Shown piece by piece: positions 53,901-62,039 of a stretch of 64,000 nucleotides of DNA. Each line of letters opens with the position of its first letter. Within the stretch, counting starts at the first letter, position 1. The position numbers were made by a program, and so were the translations under genes. The stretch is from Moorena sp. SIOASIH (GTDB lineage Bacteria > Cyanobacteriota > Cyanobacteriia > Cyanobacteriales > Coleofasciculaceae). The stretch spans positions 1,044,073-1,108,072 of the forward strand of contig NZ_JAAHIH010000005.1 of the NCBI RefSeq assembly GCF_010671925.1, in the 5' to 3' direction. The notes below the pieces were generated by a model. The model made no database searches. It saw only the letters and a program-made list of their open reading frames with translations, and was not told the origin of the DNA.

Positions 53901-54370
53901 GCTTGATTTGGCTCGATTAACCGGGTAGCCGAGAAATACTCTTCAACCTCGTAGTAGGGTAATTTGGAAAGGTTTTGATCTTGAGAAACTTTGGCTGCAG
54001 TGCTAGCCGCCTCAACTACTAGAGGGCTAGCCGCCAATGTAGCAGGTATTCTTTTTGCTTCCTCCAAAAATATATAGAAAACTCTGCCCGCAACTAGGGT
54101 TTCACCCTCTAATAGTTGCTCAGCTTGCTGTTGGGAGCTGCGGGAAATAGCACTGTAGCTGAATAGTCCAGCCAGACCTAGAGGGGTTAAAACCGCTGGG
54201 AGAATGGTCTTCAATAATTGAGTGCGCAGATCATTACTTTTCCTTTGTGGTTGGGAATTGTTGGAATCGGTGGGTTGATTTGATTGTTGATGGTAGTGCT
54301 GTTGTCGATCTTGGCTTATCCCTTGAGGTGTGACAGGTAATTCCCAGGGTAAGTCTGTTGAACAATGCAT
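50912..54370 (-). CDS. Methyl-accepting chemotaxis protein with Cache, HAMP and two GAF domains
   Basis: 1,152 residues. A disordered Gln/Asn start is followed by a membrane helix (LKTILPAVLTPLGLAGLFSY), an outside double-Cache sensor (about 80-375), a second helix (AAIGFASLFVVLGMIITLVV) and HAMP (LAKPLGQLANTAKAVIAGNL). Two GAF domains follow (about 470-640, ending ANDCSKPHPWQESE, and 650-820, ending AAHQCSQPRAWQETQ). The signalling tip holds LAINAEIEAGRSGKGIQGFV and IAKEVNQLSNQ. It resembles PixJ/PilJ-type receptors that steer type IV pilus motility. I see no sure bilin-binding Cys. The divergent PhnD-like gene is its neighbour. Confidence 0.9.
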   Translation of the reverse strand: MHCSTDLPWELPVTPQGISQDRQQHYHQQSNQPTDSNNSQPQRKSNDLRTQLLKTILPAVLTPLGLAGLFSYSAISRSSQQQAEQLLEGETLVAGRVFYIFLEEAKRIPATLAASPLVVEAASTAAKVSQDQNLSKLPYYEVEEYFSATRLIEPNQALNYYLRKTTEMYEFAEISFTEKHGFNVAYNSPTSDFVQRDEAWWQVAKDDPSQQVINTKFDDTDDRFVIEFSKAITDPATDEFLGVVRGVLPASVFSTIFKNLLKDLEIGDSQSMQLLALKQDDTVAVVDTIYQGKSKDQPQKLLGAKDQALVQNLKILLKAVETGQTVQQKGLTIKSANSELFPNLKLATFDHNSRHYILVAVPDSNWTVAVSIKLSELRAAGRKAAIGFASLFVVLGMIITLVVRALSDQLAKPLGQLANTAKAVIAGNLNVQAELLGATETQLLAQVFNNLVTRVKGRLQEQEEETEQARTLALVSNQLQQSLNFDNILQTSVYGVHLALKTDRVFIYRFNPDFKSGIIAAEVVDSGLVEALGQTIYEPITTGEIIQFKLEKLVSVENLQQATLTGAPGQFLQRLGVVASLVAPIIVGGELFGLLYANDCSKPHPWQESERQLMQQLTRQIGDALTQALLLEQQQATVDICQTLNEITASMLESVEREKIFAATVVGVKRALSCDRTIIYLLEQNHKGSMVGLSVTLDGSVTPQTQKEELDFALEDVDHYQSRQVLAIDNLEGELTQYQQSQVERLGQTSLLLGAKASLVAPIFVAGKLIGFLAAHQCSQPRAWQETQINVFTQVAIQLGFALEQANLLEKTERISQEQRQEKEALQKQLLVLLENLQGAAQGDLTVRSDLTLDEIGKVGDYFNTIIENLQTIVTQVNNSAVEVNTLLGNNEVVVGQLAEDALKHASETNHALDSVEQITDSIQAVAENADQAARVVDQVATTVEASSTAINLTQESMLELRDTIGETTSRVNQLGKSSEKIAKVVALSNMLLVKTNVLAINAEIEAGRSGKGIQGFVVIAKEVNQLSNQLIKATQEIQKIVDEIDLETSQLVKVMEQSTAVVEKGTSGVEEAKQNFKQLMEASCQIEQLVAAISQGSVSQSEITERVAMLIKEIAQFSERTFDSSREISSSLTSTVAVAQELQESVSDLKS

Positions 54371-54997
54371 AGACCGTGACTATTTTTCCTAGAACGATAA
54401 CTATAGCGTTTCTAAACGATTTGTGAAAATCCAGAAACCCAAAATTATTGTTATTCCAGGAATCTTGGCCGGGTGATATTTCACAACCTATTTAGAATTT
54501 ATAGATTGACTCCAGTTTTTAATGTAACCATATTTATCTAGGAAGTTATCTCAGTCAATTAACTGAATTTTTTTCCTTAAGGGTTACGCCAATTTACTTA
54601 ATATACGCTACTGGGAGTAGTCATGTCGTCATGGCTAACTCTACAGGTATAGTTTTCCGGCAGTCTTGTGTATGCTCGTAACTGCTGACAGTAAAAACTA
54701 AGGCTGGCTAGGGTATGTCTAATATCAAGTCTGGTTGAATACCCATAATTAAGGGACCCGGGCGCGGGAGGGTGGGGAGGGTGGGAAGTGTGGGAAGTGT
54801 GGGGAGATGGGGAGATTTTTATTAAGGCTAATTATCCTGACATGATATAAAACTTCATCGAAACTTCATCGAAACTTTATCGAAACTTTATCTAATTATT
54901 TATCATGTGAAATAACTATTGTCAAGGAAAAAATAAGATCTAATCTAGTTTAAATTATTTTTATGATTATTTTTCTTGAAGAATTTAATCGGTTTTG
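54371..54997. promoter_or_regulatory. Divergent intergenic region with 12-bp direct repeats
   Basis: Four near copies of ATCGAAACTTTA/ATCGAAACTTCA lie at 54850-54895, about 105 bases upstream of the PhnD-like gene, a layout like an operator, but no known box. GGGAGGGTG/GGGAAGTGT heptamer-like units lie at 54765-54815. Confidence 0.45.
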
Positions 54998-56032
54998 ATG
55001 GTTAAAAATCTAGTCAACTCAATAAGCTATCAACAGACAATAATTCATCTGTTGACTGGTGTATCTATTGCTCTTATCCTAGGGCTTACCGCCTGCGAGA
55101 AGAAAAATTATGCAAACCCATCAGTGATACCCGTTGATACTTCCCATCAACACGTGTCGGATAATACTGTCCGGGTGGGTGTGCTTACCATTGATAGCGT
55201 GGATTCTGTCAAACAACGGTATCAGCCACTCCTAAACTACCTCTCTGGGGTGATTAATCGCCCTTTCTCCTTAGTACCTGTTACCCAAGAAAGTCAATTC
55301 ATTGAAGTAGCCCAAGGTAATTTGCACTTTACCACCAACAATCCTCTGGCAGCTGTGCAAATCCGTCGGCTCTACGATACGGAATTTCTACTTACCCACT
55401 CTCGACCTCAGGTGGGTACAAAATTTGGTGGTCTGATCATCGTCAGAAGCGATAGCAATATCTACAAGCTGAAGGATCTGCGGGGTAAGAAGGCAGCCTG
55501 CGTGGCTTTTCAAACGGCGGCGGCTGGCTGCATTTTCCAAATCTATCATCTGCTTCAACATGGTATTGACCCGTTCCTCGACTTCAGCAGTTTTGTGGAA
55601 AACAAATCACAAGACAAGATCGTGCTTGATGTAGTCAACGGCAAAATTGATGTTGGGTTTATCCGTACATGTCAATTAGAAAATATGGTCAACCAAGGCT
55701 TGCTGGAAAACCTGGAACAGCTGAGAATCCTAGATTCGGCTAAGGACGAATTCTTCTATACTCATACCACCGAGCTCTATCCCGAGTGGCCGATTGCTGC
55801 GCTTAAGGGTACTGACCCGCAATTAGTCGCAGCAGTGACCGAAGCGCTTCTGAATATCCCAGCAAACCATCCAGCCCTGGCAGCTGCTAAGATAGAAAAA
55901 TTTTTACCGGCAGAGGATTATGGCTCCCTCGATAAACTGATTGAAACGTTGAGGCTAAAAAGTTGGGATGCTAATAGGGATCCGTTTAGGAATTCTGGGA
56001 ACAGGCAACAGGCAACAGGGAGTAGGGAGTAG
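54998..56032 (+). CDS. PhnD/SsuA-type substrate-binding lipoprotein
   Basis: 344 residues. A lipoprotein signal ends IALILGLTACEKK, so the Cys should be lipidated and the protein held at the membrane. The PhnD-like fold follows: NTVRVGVLTIDSVDSVKQRY, RPFSLVPVTQESQFIEVAQG, KFGGLIIVRSDSN, LKDLRGKKAACVAFQTAAAG, and GKIDVGFIRTCQLE. Members bind phosphonate, phosphite or similar oxyanions, or act as sensor parts. There is no permease or ATPase gene beside it; the neighbour is the chemoreceptor, so sensing is likely. ATG 54998 is chosen over TTG 54995. The last residues (NRQQATGSRE) come from heptamer repeats. Confidence 0.85.
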   Translation: MVKNLVNSISYQQTIIHLLTGVSIALILGLTACEKKNYANPSVIPVDTSHQHVSDNTVRVGVLTIDSVDSVKQRYQPLLNYLSGVINRPFSLVPVTQESQFIEVAQGNLHFTTNNPLAAVQIRRLYDTEFLLTHSRPQVGTKFGGLIIVRSDSNIYKLKDLRGKKAACVAFQTAAAGCIFQIYHLLQHGIDPFLDFSSFVENKSQDKIVLDVVNGKIDVGFIRTCQLENMVNQGLLENLEQLRILDSAKDEFFYTHTTELYPEWPIAALKGTDPQLVAAVTEALLNIPANHPALAAAKIEKFLPAEDYGSLDKLIETLRLKSWDANRDPFRNSGNRQQATGSRE

Positions 56033-56089
56033 GGAGTAGGGAACAAAAATTATCACCATTCCTACACGGATTGCTATAGCATTTGTATT

Positions 56090-56252
56090 TGAGATGTAAA
56101 CCGAAAAGGTCTTTTTTTATTTTCCTATAAAACTCTGGATCTCTTGCCCCTCTAGCCTTTTGCCCGCCCCCCTTCCGCGCGGGGGGTTAGGGGGGATTCC
56201 TCTTGCCTTTTTCGGCAATCCATGACTTTACAACCCAGATACAAACGCGCTT
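56090..56252. repeat. Inverted repeat flanking chrA-sulfotransferase, left copy
   Basis: Contains AGATGTAAACC, GGTCTTTTTTTATT, ATAAAACTCTGGAT, the palindrome GCCCGCCCCCCTTCCGCGCG...GGGGGGATTCC and TTTACAACCCAGATA. The same order appears on the other strand at 58934-59112. Confidence 0.75.
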
Positions 56253-56267
56253 ATTTAGCAATCCATT

Positions 56268-57506
56268 CTAGATTGAGTAAAGTACTAAGCCTAAAATTCC
56301 AGCAATCGGGATAATTAACAGCACCTTCACGCGGAACCGCCACAGGGCAGCTAAGGCTGCGGCAAAGATGACCAGGCTGCCAACATGAAATTCAGCAGTC
56401 CCAGCTACTACAATAGCAGCGGTAATGATCATGCCAATGACGGCAGGACGAATTCCTTTGAGCGCCGCCTGAATCACTGTGGATTCTTTGATATGTTTCA
56501 ATAAGTGGGAACAGGTTACCATCAGCAGTCCTGGTGGTAAGAAAATGCCTACTGTTGCTACTATTGCTCCCGAAATCCCTTTCACCACATAACCGATGAA
56601 GGCAGCGCTGATCAGAATTGGTCCAGGAGTAATTTGTCCGATTGCGATCGCATTAGCAAATTCTGTCTGAGTCACCCAACCGTAAGTATTCACTACCACT
56701 TCTTGAATCAGGGGAATGAACACGTAGCCTCCACCAAATAGCATGAGGCTCATTCCCGAAAATGTGACGAATAGTTTCGCGAGGCTGGTTTCCCCCAAAA
56801 AGGGTAGGGGAATCAGAGAAAGCAACAGAAAACTCAGGAGGATGAGCAAGGTGACTGACAGCTTCAGCCAGGAAATCCCCTGAATTGACTCCGGAATCGG
56901 TTGAGCTTGGGAACTTTGCTGTCCCGACTGCTTAGTGTCACCTAACCAAAGCCATCCTACCAATCCAGAACCCACCACGACTAGCACAGTAATGTAGAAT
57001 CCTCCTACTACCTTGAGTAGGACTGCCGCTATTAAAGCAATCACTAGTTCGCGCCAGCCTTTGATTGCTTTTTTGCTCATGCGCCTGGCGGCACTCAAGA
57101 TAATCGCCGCCACCGCAGGAATAAATCCGGCAAAGGCTTTTTGAAGTGCTGGAATTTCCCCGGCCTGGAGATAAGCAATGGTTAGACCAATTACCAGGAT
57201 AAAAGAAGGAAGCAACACACCGATGGCACTGACTACAGCTCCATTAGTACCCCGCACGCGATAGCCCACATAGGCTACTACGTTAGCAGCAACTGGACCA
57301 GGTAAAACAGTGGCTAAAGAGATGCCGTCTAGCATATCTTCATGGGTGAGGAGCTTCTGCCGCTGCACCATCTGATTCTCTATCACAGAAATCAGAGCCA
57401 TGAAACCGCCAAAGGCTGTACTTCCGATCTTGAAAAAGTTCCAGAACAGAAACCAAAGGGATACCGACTCGGAATTTTCCGAGTTTACATGCAGTTTTTT
57501 TAACAT
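56268..57506 (-). CDS. chrA: Chromate transporter, ChrA family
   Basis: 412 residues, about 10-12 membrane helices in two homologous halves. Half 1: FFKIGSTAFGGFMALISVIE, then DGISLATVLPGPVAANVVAY and GYRVRGTNGAVVSAIGVLLP. Half 2: FGGGYVFIPLIQEVVVNTYG with NAIAIGQITPGPILISAAFI and GYVVKGISGAIVATVGIFLP. This is the long-chain ChrA layout, which moves chromate (and perhaps sulfate) out by proton drive. It follows the sulfotransferase gene by 10 bases, so they are an operon. Confidence 0.93.
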   Translation of the reverse strand: MLKKLHVNSENSESVSLWFLFWNFFKIGSTAFGGFMALISVIENQMVQRQKLLTHEDMLDGISLATVLPGPVAANVVAYVGYRVRGTNGAVVSAIGVLLPSFILVIGLTIAYLQAGEIPALQKAFAGFIPAVAAIILSAARRMSKKAIKGWRELVIALIAAVLLKVVGGFYITVLVVVGSGLVGWLWLGDTKQSGQQSSQAQPIPESIQGISWLKLSVTLLILLSFLLLSLIPLPFLGETSLAKLFVTFSGMSLMLFGGGYVFIPLIQEVVVNTYGWVTQTEFANAIAIGQITPGPILISAAFIGYVVKGISGAIVATVGIFLPPGLLMVTCSHLLKHIKESTVIQAALKGIRPAVIGMIITAAIVVAGTAEFHVGSLVIFAAALAALWRFRVKVLLIIPIAGILGLVLYSI

Positions 57507-57516
57507 AGTCAGTTAT

Positions 57517-58527
57517 TTAAGCCGCTACATTCTGACGTGCTTTAATCTCTTTGAGCAGACTGGCTTGGCGATCCCGTCGCTTTAAGTCCTCAGGATCCAT
57601 TTTTTGGCGTACTTCTGCTTTTAAGCTTTGGTTAATCGCATTAAATTTAGCGATCGCAGTGCTGCTGAATTTGATTTCTTTCCCTTTAAGAATTCCAACC
57701 CGTTCGTAACCAAGAGCATCAAGTACATCTCCCGCCACCAATTCAAAAATCAGGATTTCCTCATCCGTAGCTTCCTGGAGAAACTTTTTAGTGTTTTGCT
57801 TAATTACAGGTTGCGTTACATTACTCCATAGGGAGCTAGACATTGCAGCATTCGAGGCTTCCTGGGATTGATGGAAATCCAGCATCTCAGGAGTATAGTA
57901 CACCCCTAGGAAATTACACAGATCCTGCAGGGTAGTCTCAGGAGAGCTGATTAGGGTTTCATAACTGATACTGAAAAACCTCTCGGGACTTAGGCGAGAG
58001 CGCATCTGGAGTGCTAAACGCTGGGCTTTTGCCCATTCTTGAGCAATATGGTAGAAGTGCTTTTCTCCAACCACTGCCTTCTTAAAAGAAACCGCCACAT
58101 CTCGACCATCCCGGTACAAATAGATAAATTTAGCGTTTTCCAAGTAAGCGGTAATCTCTGGCAGGTAGTAAACGTTGGCTAAACTTTTGCAACACCATTG
58201 CTGTGCTCCCCAAGTTTGTGCCATAATATCGTAAACAGAGGCTAATATCGCCACCAAAGACCGCTCTCGGCAAAAAGAAATAACTTCCTTTGTGTCTAAA
58301 TGCACACCCTCCCAAGGGACGGGATTAAGTTCCACTAAACGACACACATCATTGACTAAGATGGTAAATGTGTCCGTTTGACTCAAATCCCCATAGCTAG
58401 GTAGTAATGGCATCATCCGCTGCAATATGTGAGGGGAGTGGGGAGCAGCGAGATCACCGATCTGATTCAACATCAGGCGCAATAAATTAGAGCCTGAGCG
58501 TTGGGTGCCGATCATAAAAATAGACAT
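57517..58527 (-). CDS. Sulfotransferase family protein
   Basis: 336 residues. FMIGTQRSGSNLLRLMLNQI is the loop that binds the 5'-phosphosulfate of PAPS, and KFIYLYRDGRDVAVSFKKAV is the 3'-phosphate site. Downstream, ISYETLISSPETTLQDLCNF and FLGVYYTPEMLDFH are usual for this fold. The end is charged (KARQNVAA). It should move sulfate to a hydroxyl on a sugar, lipid or small product. It is the first gene of a two-gene operon with chrA, which handles a sulfate-like ion; a common link to sulfate economy is only inference. Confidence 0.88.
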   Translation of the reverse strand: MSIFMIGTQRSGSNLLRLMLNQIGDLAAPHSPHILQRMMPLLPSYGDLSQTDTFTILVNDVCRLVELNPVPWEGVHLDTKEVISFCRERSLVAILASVYDIMAQTWGAQQWCCKSLANVYYLPEITAYLENAKFIYLYRDGRDVAVSFKKAVVGEKHFYHIAQEWAKAQRLALQMRSRLSPERFFSISYETLISSPETTLQDLCNFLGVYYTPEMLDFHQSQEASNAAMSSSLWSNVTQPVIKQNTKKFLQEATDEEILIFELVAGDVLDALGYERVGILKGKEIKFSSTAIAKFNAINQSLKAEVRQKMDPEDLKRRDRQASLLKEIKARQNVAA

Positions 58528-58696
58528 AACTTTGAGCTATCCTCATCACTGAATTCCAATTGCTGACCTTGATCACCGATTAAGTAGAAGCAGCCATCAG
58601 AAAACGTTGTGGTTGCAATGCAGCACAATAAAAGCTTGGTCTTCACCAAACCAACTCTCCCTAGCTGTGAGTGGAGCGGTGTCTAGCTGACTAACC

Positions 58697-58920
58697 GTAA
58701 GCATTCAGCTCTCAGCTCTCAGCTCTCAGCTCTCAGCTCTCAGCTCTCAGCTCTCAGCTCTCAGCTCTCAGCTCTCAGCTCTCAGCTCTCAGCTCTCAGC
58801 TCTCAGCCAAACGCCTGTGGCCAAGCTACACCGAACAGTTTATGCCCATAGCGCACGCTACACCGAACAGCTTTTGAATAAAATAAGCTGACGGCTGACG
58901 GCTGACGGCTGAATGCTTAC
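58697..58920. mobile_element. Heptamer-repeat MITE, copy 4
   Basis: Ends GTAAGCATTCAGC and GCTGAATGCTTAC. The inside has about 15 copies of CTCTCAG, then the centre GCGCACGCTACACCGAACAG and CTTTTGAATAAAATAAGC, then ACGGCTG units. Confidence 0.8.
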
Positions 58921-58933
58921 AAATTGTTTAACA

Positions 58934-59112
58934 TCCGATAAGCGCCTTTATATCTGGGTTGTAAACAAAATTTTTGCCGGAAAAGGAAAAAGGAATCCCC
59001 CCTAACCCCCCGCGCGGAAGGGGGGCGGGCAAAAGGCAATATGGCAAAGATATCCGGAGTTTTATTGGACAATAAAAAAAGACCTCCTATGTTTACATCT
59101 GATTTGTAAACC
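58934..59112. repeat. Inverted repeat flanking chrA-sulfotransferase, right copy
   Basis: The reverse complement holds AGATGTAAACAT, GGTCTTTTTTTATTG, AATAAAACTCCGGAT, the GCCCGCCCCCCTTCC palindrome and TTTACAACCCAGATA, matching 56090-56252 in the same order. Confidence 0.75.
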
Positions 59113-59765
59113 CTATAAACCAGATCACACCTTCGTTAACTGATTATCCGATCCGGTATAACAGCCGAAAATTAAGCAATATCACTAAAGTAGATAGGCT
59201 AAATGATTGAAATTAAGACTGTAGGTTAATGGGGTGATGGGAGAATAACACGCTTGTGAAACCAAATGTCATAGGACTTACTTTATCAATGAAGTAAAAC
59301 TGAATCCAAACTGAATCCAAACTGATAAAAAAAGCTAAACTGAGACAACTGAGACAAAAACTGAGACAACTATTATTCCAACTTCTGCTATATAGCGCCT
59401 CTGAATAGGATTAATTTCATCAGTTTATGGCTCAAGCTGAGATTAGTCTGAGAGAAATCTAAGCTCACCCTGGGCTAAGTATGAAAAAAATTATACAACT
59501 AAGCCTAGTTGAAATAACTGAGCTAAAAAACTGATACAAAAACTGAGACATTAGGCTCTGATCCGAATGGCATTCTAGAAATATAGACACCTTAGCGACT
59601 AGACAAAAGCGCTAATGCCCTGTTAAAACCGATGGTTTTTGCCTAAGGGTCAATGTTTGCCTGAGGTTACAAACACTACACTGGTCTATTGCCGGTAGAC
59701 CAGTGTTTACTTCCACTATCAACTTAATTCACCAACTTAATTCACTTGCATTCGGAGGAACTTTT
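59113..59765. promoter_or_regulatory. Upstream region of the first RTX-like gene
   Basis: AAACTGAGACAA and CTGAATCCAAA repeats at 59298-59372. A perfect 11-bp inverted repeat ACACTGGTCTA...TAGACCAGTGT (59678-59706) lies 60 bases before the start codon and GGAGG 8 bases before it. The same arrangement precedes the second gene. Confidence 0.55.
59678..59706 (+). promoter_or_regulatory. Hairpin/operator upstream of RTX-like gene 1
   Basis: 11-bp arms ACACTGGTCTA and TAGACCAGTGT with a 7-nt loop TTGCCGG, kept without change before gene 2 (62533-62561). It could be an operator or a 5' leader hairpin. Confidence 0.55.
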
Positions 59766-61460
59766 ATGTCAAACACTTTTATTCCCACTGGAGAAACTCT
59801 AACCGATCCAGTAGTACTACCTGGAGTAGGGGATTCTTTAACCGTATTCGGTACATTGGATGTTGATGGTAGTGCTGTTGATATCACCGGCACTAATGCC
59901 AGCATCTTTAACGCAGAAACAGGGACAATTGATGGTAGCTTCAACGGTGTCAACTTCGTTAATGGTGGTGTTTCTTCTGGCATATTAACTAACCAAGGCT
60001 TGATTACCAGTGATAGTCGTCCCGTCAACATCGGTGGTCAAAATATCAGGGTTGATAACTTAGCCCAGATTATCTCCTCTGCAAGTCCGAGGGATGGTGT
60101 CGTTTACGCTGACCAGACCGCTACATCCTATAATATTTTCAACGGTCCTGATGCTGTCATTGATGTCGGTGAGGGCAATGATGGAGATGCCATTTCTCTA
60201 CAACTCGGTGCTAATGTCACAGGCAGTGTGGTTAATCAAGGTACGGTGATCGGACGTGGTGTGCCGGTGGGTAACAACCAAGCTACTGCGATTCGCCTCA
60301 GACAGGGTACTGACATTGGAGGAGCCGATGTCTCAGTCTTCAATGGTGATATTATCAATGAAGGCACTTTGATCTCAGAAACTGACAGTGGTGTACTGAT
60401 TGAGTCGGGAGTCGAACTCAACGGTACAATCGTTAACAACGGTACCATTGATGGCGCTTTCAACGGCGTTAGCTTTGCCAATGGCGGTACCTCTTCTGGG
60501 GCCCTGCAAAATTTCGGTACTATCACTAGTGCTAGTCGTGCCGTAAATATCGGTGGTCAAGATATTAGCCTTCAAAACTTCGGTGAGATTCTCACCTCTG
60601 CCAGTCCCCGGGATGGTGTGGTTTACACTGACCAGAGTGCGCTTTCCTACTCGATTGTCAACGAAAGTAGTGGTCTGATCGATGTCGGTGAAGGCAATGA
60701 TGGAGATGCCATTTCTCTACAACTCGGTGCTGATGTCACAGGTAGTGTGATTAATCGCGGTACGGTGATCGGACGTGGTGTGCCGGTGGGTAACAACCGA
60801 GCAACTGCTGTTCGCCTCAGACAGGGTACTAATACTGACCTCTCAGTCTTCAATGGTGATATTGTCAATGAAGGCACCTTGACCTCAGAAACTGATGCGG
60901 CAGTACTGATTGAGGACGGAGTTGAACTCAACGGCGAAATCATTAACAGGGGCACTATCAACGGTGGTGTTGTTGCAGGCAGCCCTCAGGTGGGTATTGA
61001 TGCTCAAGGTGCTGAGGGTGACGTAACTATTGTTAACCAAGGTACTATCAACGGCGATGTTCTACTCAGTGCTGGTGATGATACCTATGATGGTATTGCA
61101 GGCACTGTTAACGGTACTGTTTTCGGTAATGAGGGCAATGATACTCTGATTGGTGGTAGCGCTAATGATGTCTTGAACGGAGGGGTTGGCAATGACTTGT
61201 TAACTGGCAATTCAGGTGCAGACATCTTCGCCTTCGGCAGTGAAATCTTCCAAGACGGTCTCCAGGATGTTGACCAAATCACTGACTTTGAGGCAGGGGA
61301 TGCCTTTGATTTCGCTGATGAATTCTTGGGCAATATTAGTTTCGGTCGCGAAACAGTTAGTGGTCAAGAAGCTGTAGTAGCCATCCTTGGCGGCGAGGAT
61401 AATCTGACTGTATTCGGCAATCTCGATGCTGCTGAGCAGGCACTTGATGTATTTGTGTAA
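59766..61460 (+). CDS. Repetitive acidic protein with RTX-like calcium-binding end
   Basis: 564 residues. ATG 59766 follows GGAGG by 8 bases. No Sec signal is visible; RTX proteins usually leave by type I export using the C-terminus. Two long internal repeats of about 170 residues (starting near NGTI...DGSFNGVNFVNGG and again at DGAFNGVSFANGG) contain GEGNDGDAISLQLGA and VTGSVVNQGTVIGRGVPVGN, a beta-helix pattern. The end has GNEGNDTLIGGSANDVLNGG and GVGNDLLTGNSGADIFAFGS, the GGxGxD calcium motif. It may be a cell-surface or released protein. An almost equal copy follows at 62621. Confidence 0.85.
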   Translation: MSNTFIPTGETLTDPVVLPGVGDSLTVFGTLDVDGSAVDITGTNASIFNAETGTIDGSFNGVNFVNGGVSSGILTNQGLITSDSRPVNIGGQNIRVDNLAQIISSASPRDGVVYADQTATSYNIFNGPDAVIDVGEGNDGDAISLQLGANVTGSVVNQGTVIGRGVPVGNNQATAIRLRQGTDIGGADVSVFNGDIINEGTLISETDSGVLIESGVELNGTIVNNGTIDGAFNGVSFANGGTSSGALQNFGTITSASRAVNIGGQDISLQNFGEILTSASPRDGVVYTDQSALSYSIVNESSGLIDVGEGNDGDAISLQLGADVTGSVINRGTVIGRGVPVGNNRATAVRLRQGTNTDLSVFNGDIVNEGTLTSETDAAVLIEDGVELNGEIINRGTINGGVVAGSPQVGIDAQGAEGDVTIVNQGTINGDVLLSAGDDTYDGIAGTVNGTVFGNEGNDTLIGGSANDVLNGGVGNDLLTGNSGADIFAFGSEIFQDGLQDVDQITDFEAGDAFDFADEFLGNISFGRETVSGQEAVVAILGGEDNLTVFGNLDAAEQALDVFV

Positions 61461-61526
61461 CACAACAGTGTCATCCCAAGACTGTTCCGATTAGTTCTTA
61501 CTTAAAACGTTCTTACCCAAGACTGT

Positions 61527-61563
61527 TAGCGATCGCTAGTTAGATTAGCGATCGCATTTTTTC
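61527..61563 (+). terminator. Terminator-like HIP1 hairpin after RTX-like gene 1
   Basis: Two GCGATCGC octamers (TTAGCGATCGCTAG and TTAGCGATCGCA) 11 bases apart, followed by TTTTTT. It can fold as a stem with a T-run, 70 bases past the stop. Confidence 0.6.
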
Positions 61564-61599
61564 TCTAAGCTCAATGCTTACATATAGTTGCTAGTGGTG

Positions 61600-61920
61600 C
61601 TTCAGGGGCGGGCTCGCCCTCATTTTCCGCCTGGGATGATAACTGGCAAGATGCCAGTTCCACAGGCTTGGGACAGCCCGCCTGGGAATATTGATAACCG
61701 GCAAGATGCCGGTTCCACCAAGATGCCGGTTCCACCAAGATGCCGGTTCCACCAAAATGCCGGTTCCACCAAGATGCCGGTTCCACCAAGATGCCGGTTC
61801 CACCAAGATGCCGGTTCCACCAAGATGCCGGTTCCACCAAGATGCCGGTTCCACCAAGATGCCGGTTCCACCAAGATGCCGGTTCCACCAAGATGCCGGT
61901 TCCACCCACCGGGTCAAACA
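61600..61920. repeat. 17-bp tandem repeat array
   Basis: About 12 head-to-tail copies of AAGATGCCGGTTCCACC (61703-61910), one with AAAATG. Left of it GGGCGGGCTCGCCC and GGCAAGATGCCAGTTCCAC are related dispersed repeats also seen at 43.3 and 46.1 kb. Frames through it (Pro-Val-Pro-Pro...) on both strands are artefacts. Confidence 0.85.
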
Positions 61921-61995
61921 GCTTTAATCAGATGTACCCGAACATGTAAACTAAATGAATTGTGATAATTTTTATTCCCGACTCCCGACTCCCTC

Positions 61996-62039
61996 GGTGC
62001 GCTTTCCGTAGGCGAATTAAATTCGCCACGGGTCGCACC
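61996..62039. repeat. Dispersed GGTGCG...CGCACC palindrome, copy 5
   Basis: GGTGCGCTTTCCGTAGGCGA ... CGCCACGGGTCGCACC. The left half differs from the other copies. Confidence 0.75.

Noticed and set aside
59729..60961. Minus-strand frames inside the RTX-like genes, repeated in both copies.
   Set aside because: Antisense shadows of a low-complexity coding region; they recur only because the genes are duplicated.
61703..61910. Possible CRISPR array.
   Set aside because: The 17-bp units are head-to-tail with no spacers, and there are no cas genes.
61571..61965. Several overlapping frames on both strands with Pro-Val-Pro or Trp-Asn-Arg repeats.
   Set aside because: They are simply the 17-bp tandem repeat read in different frames; no start signal or family.
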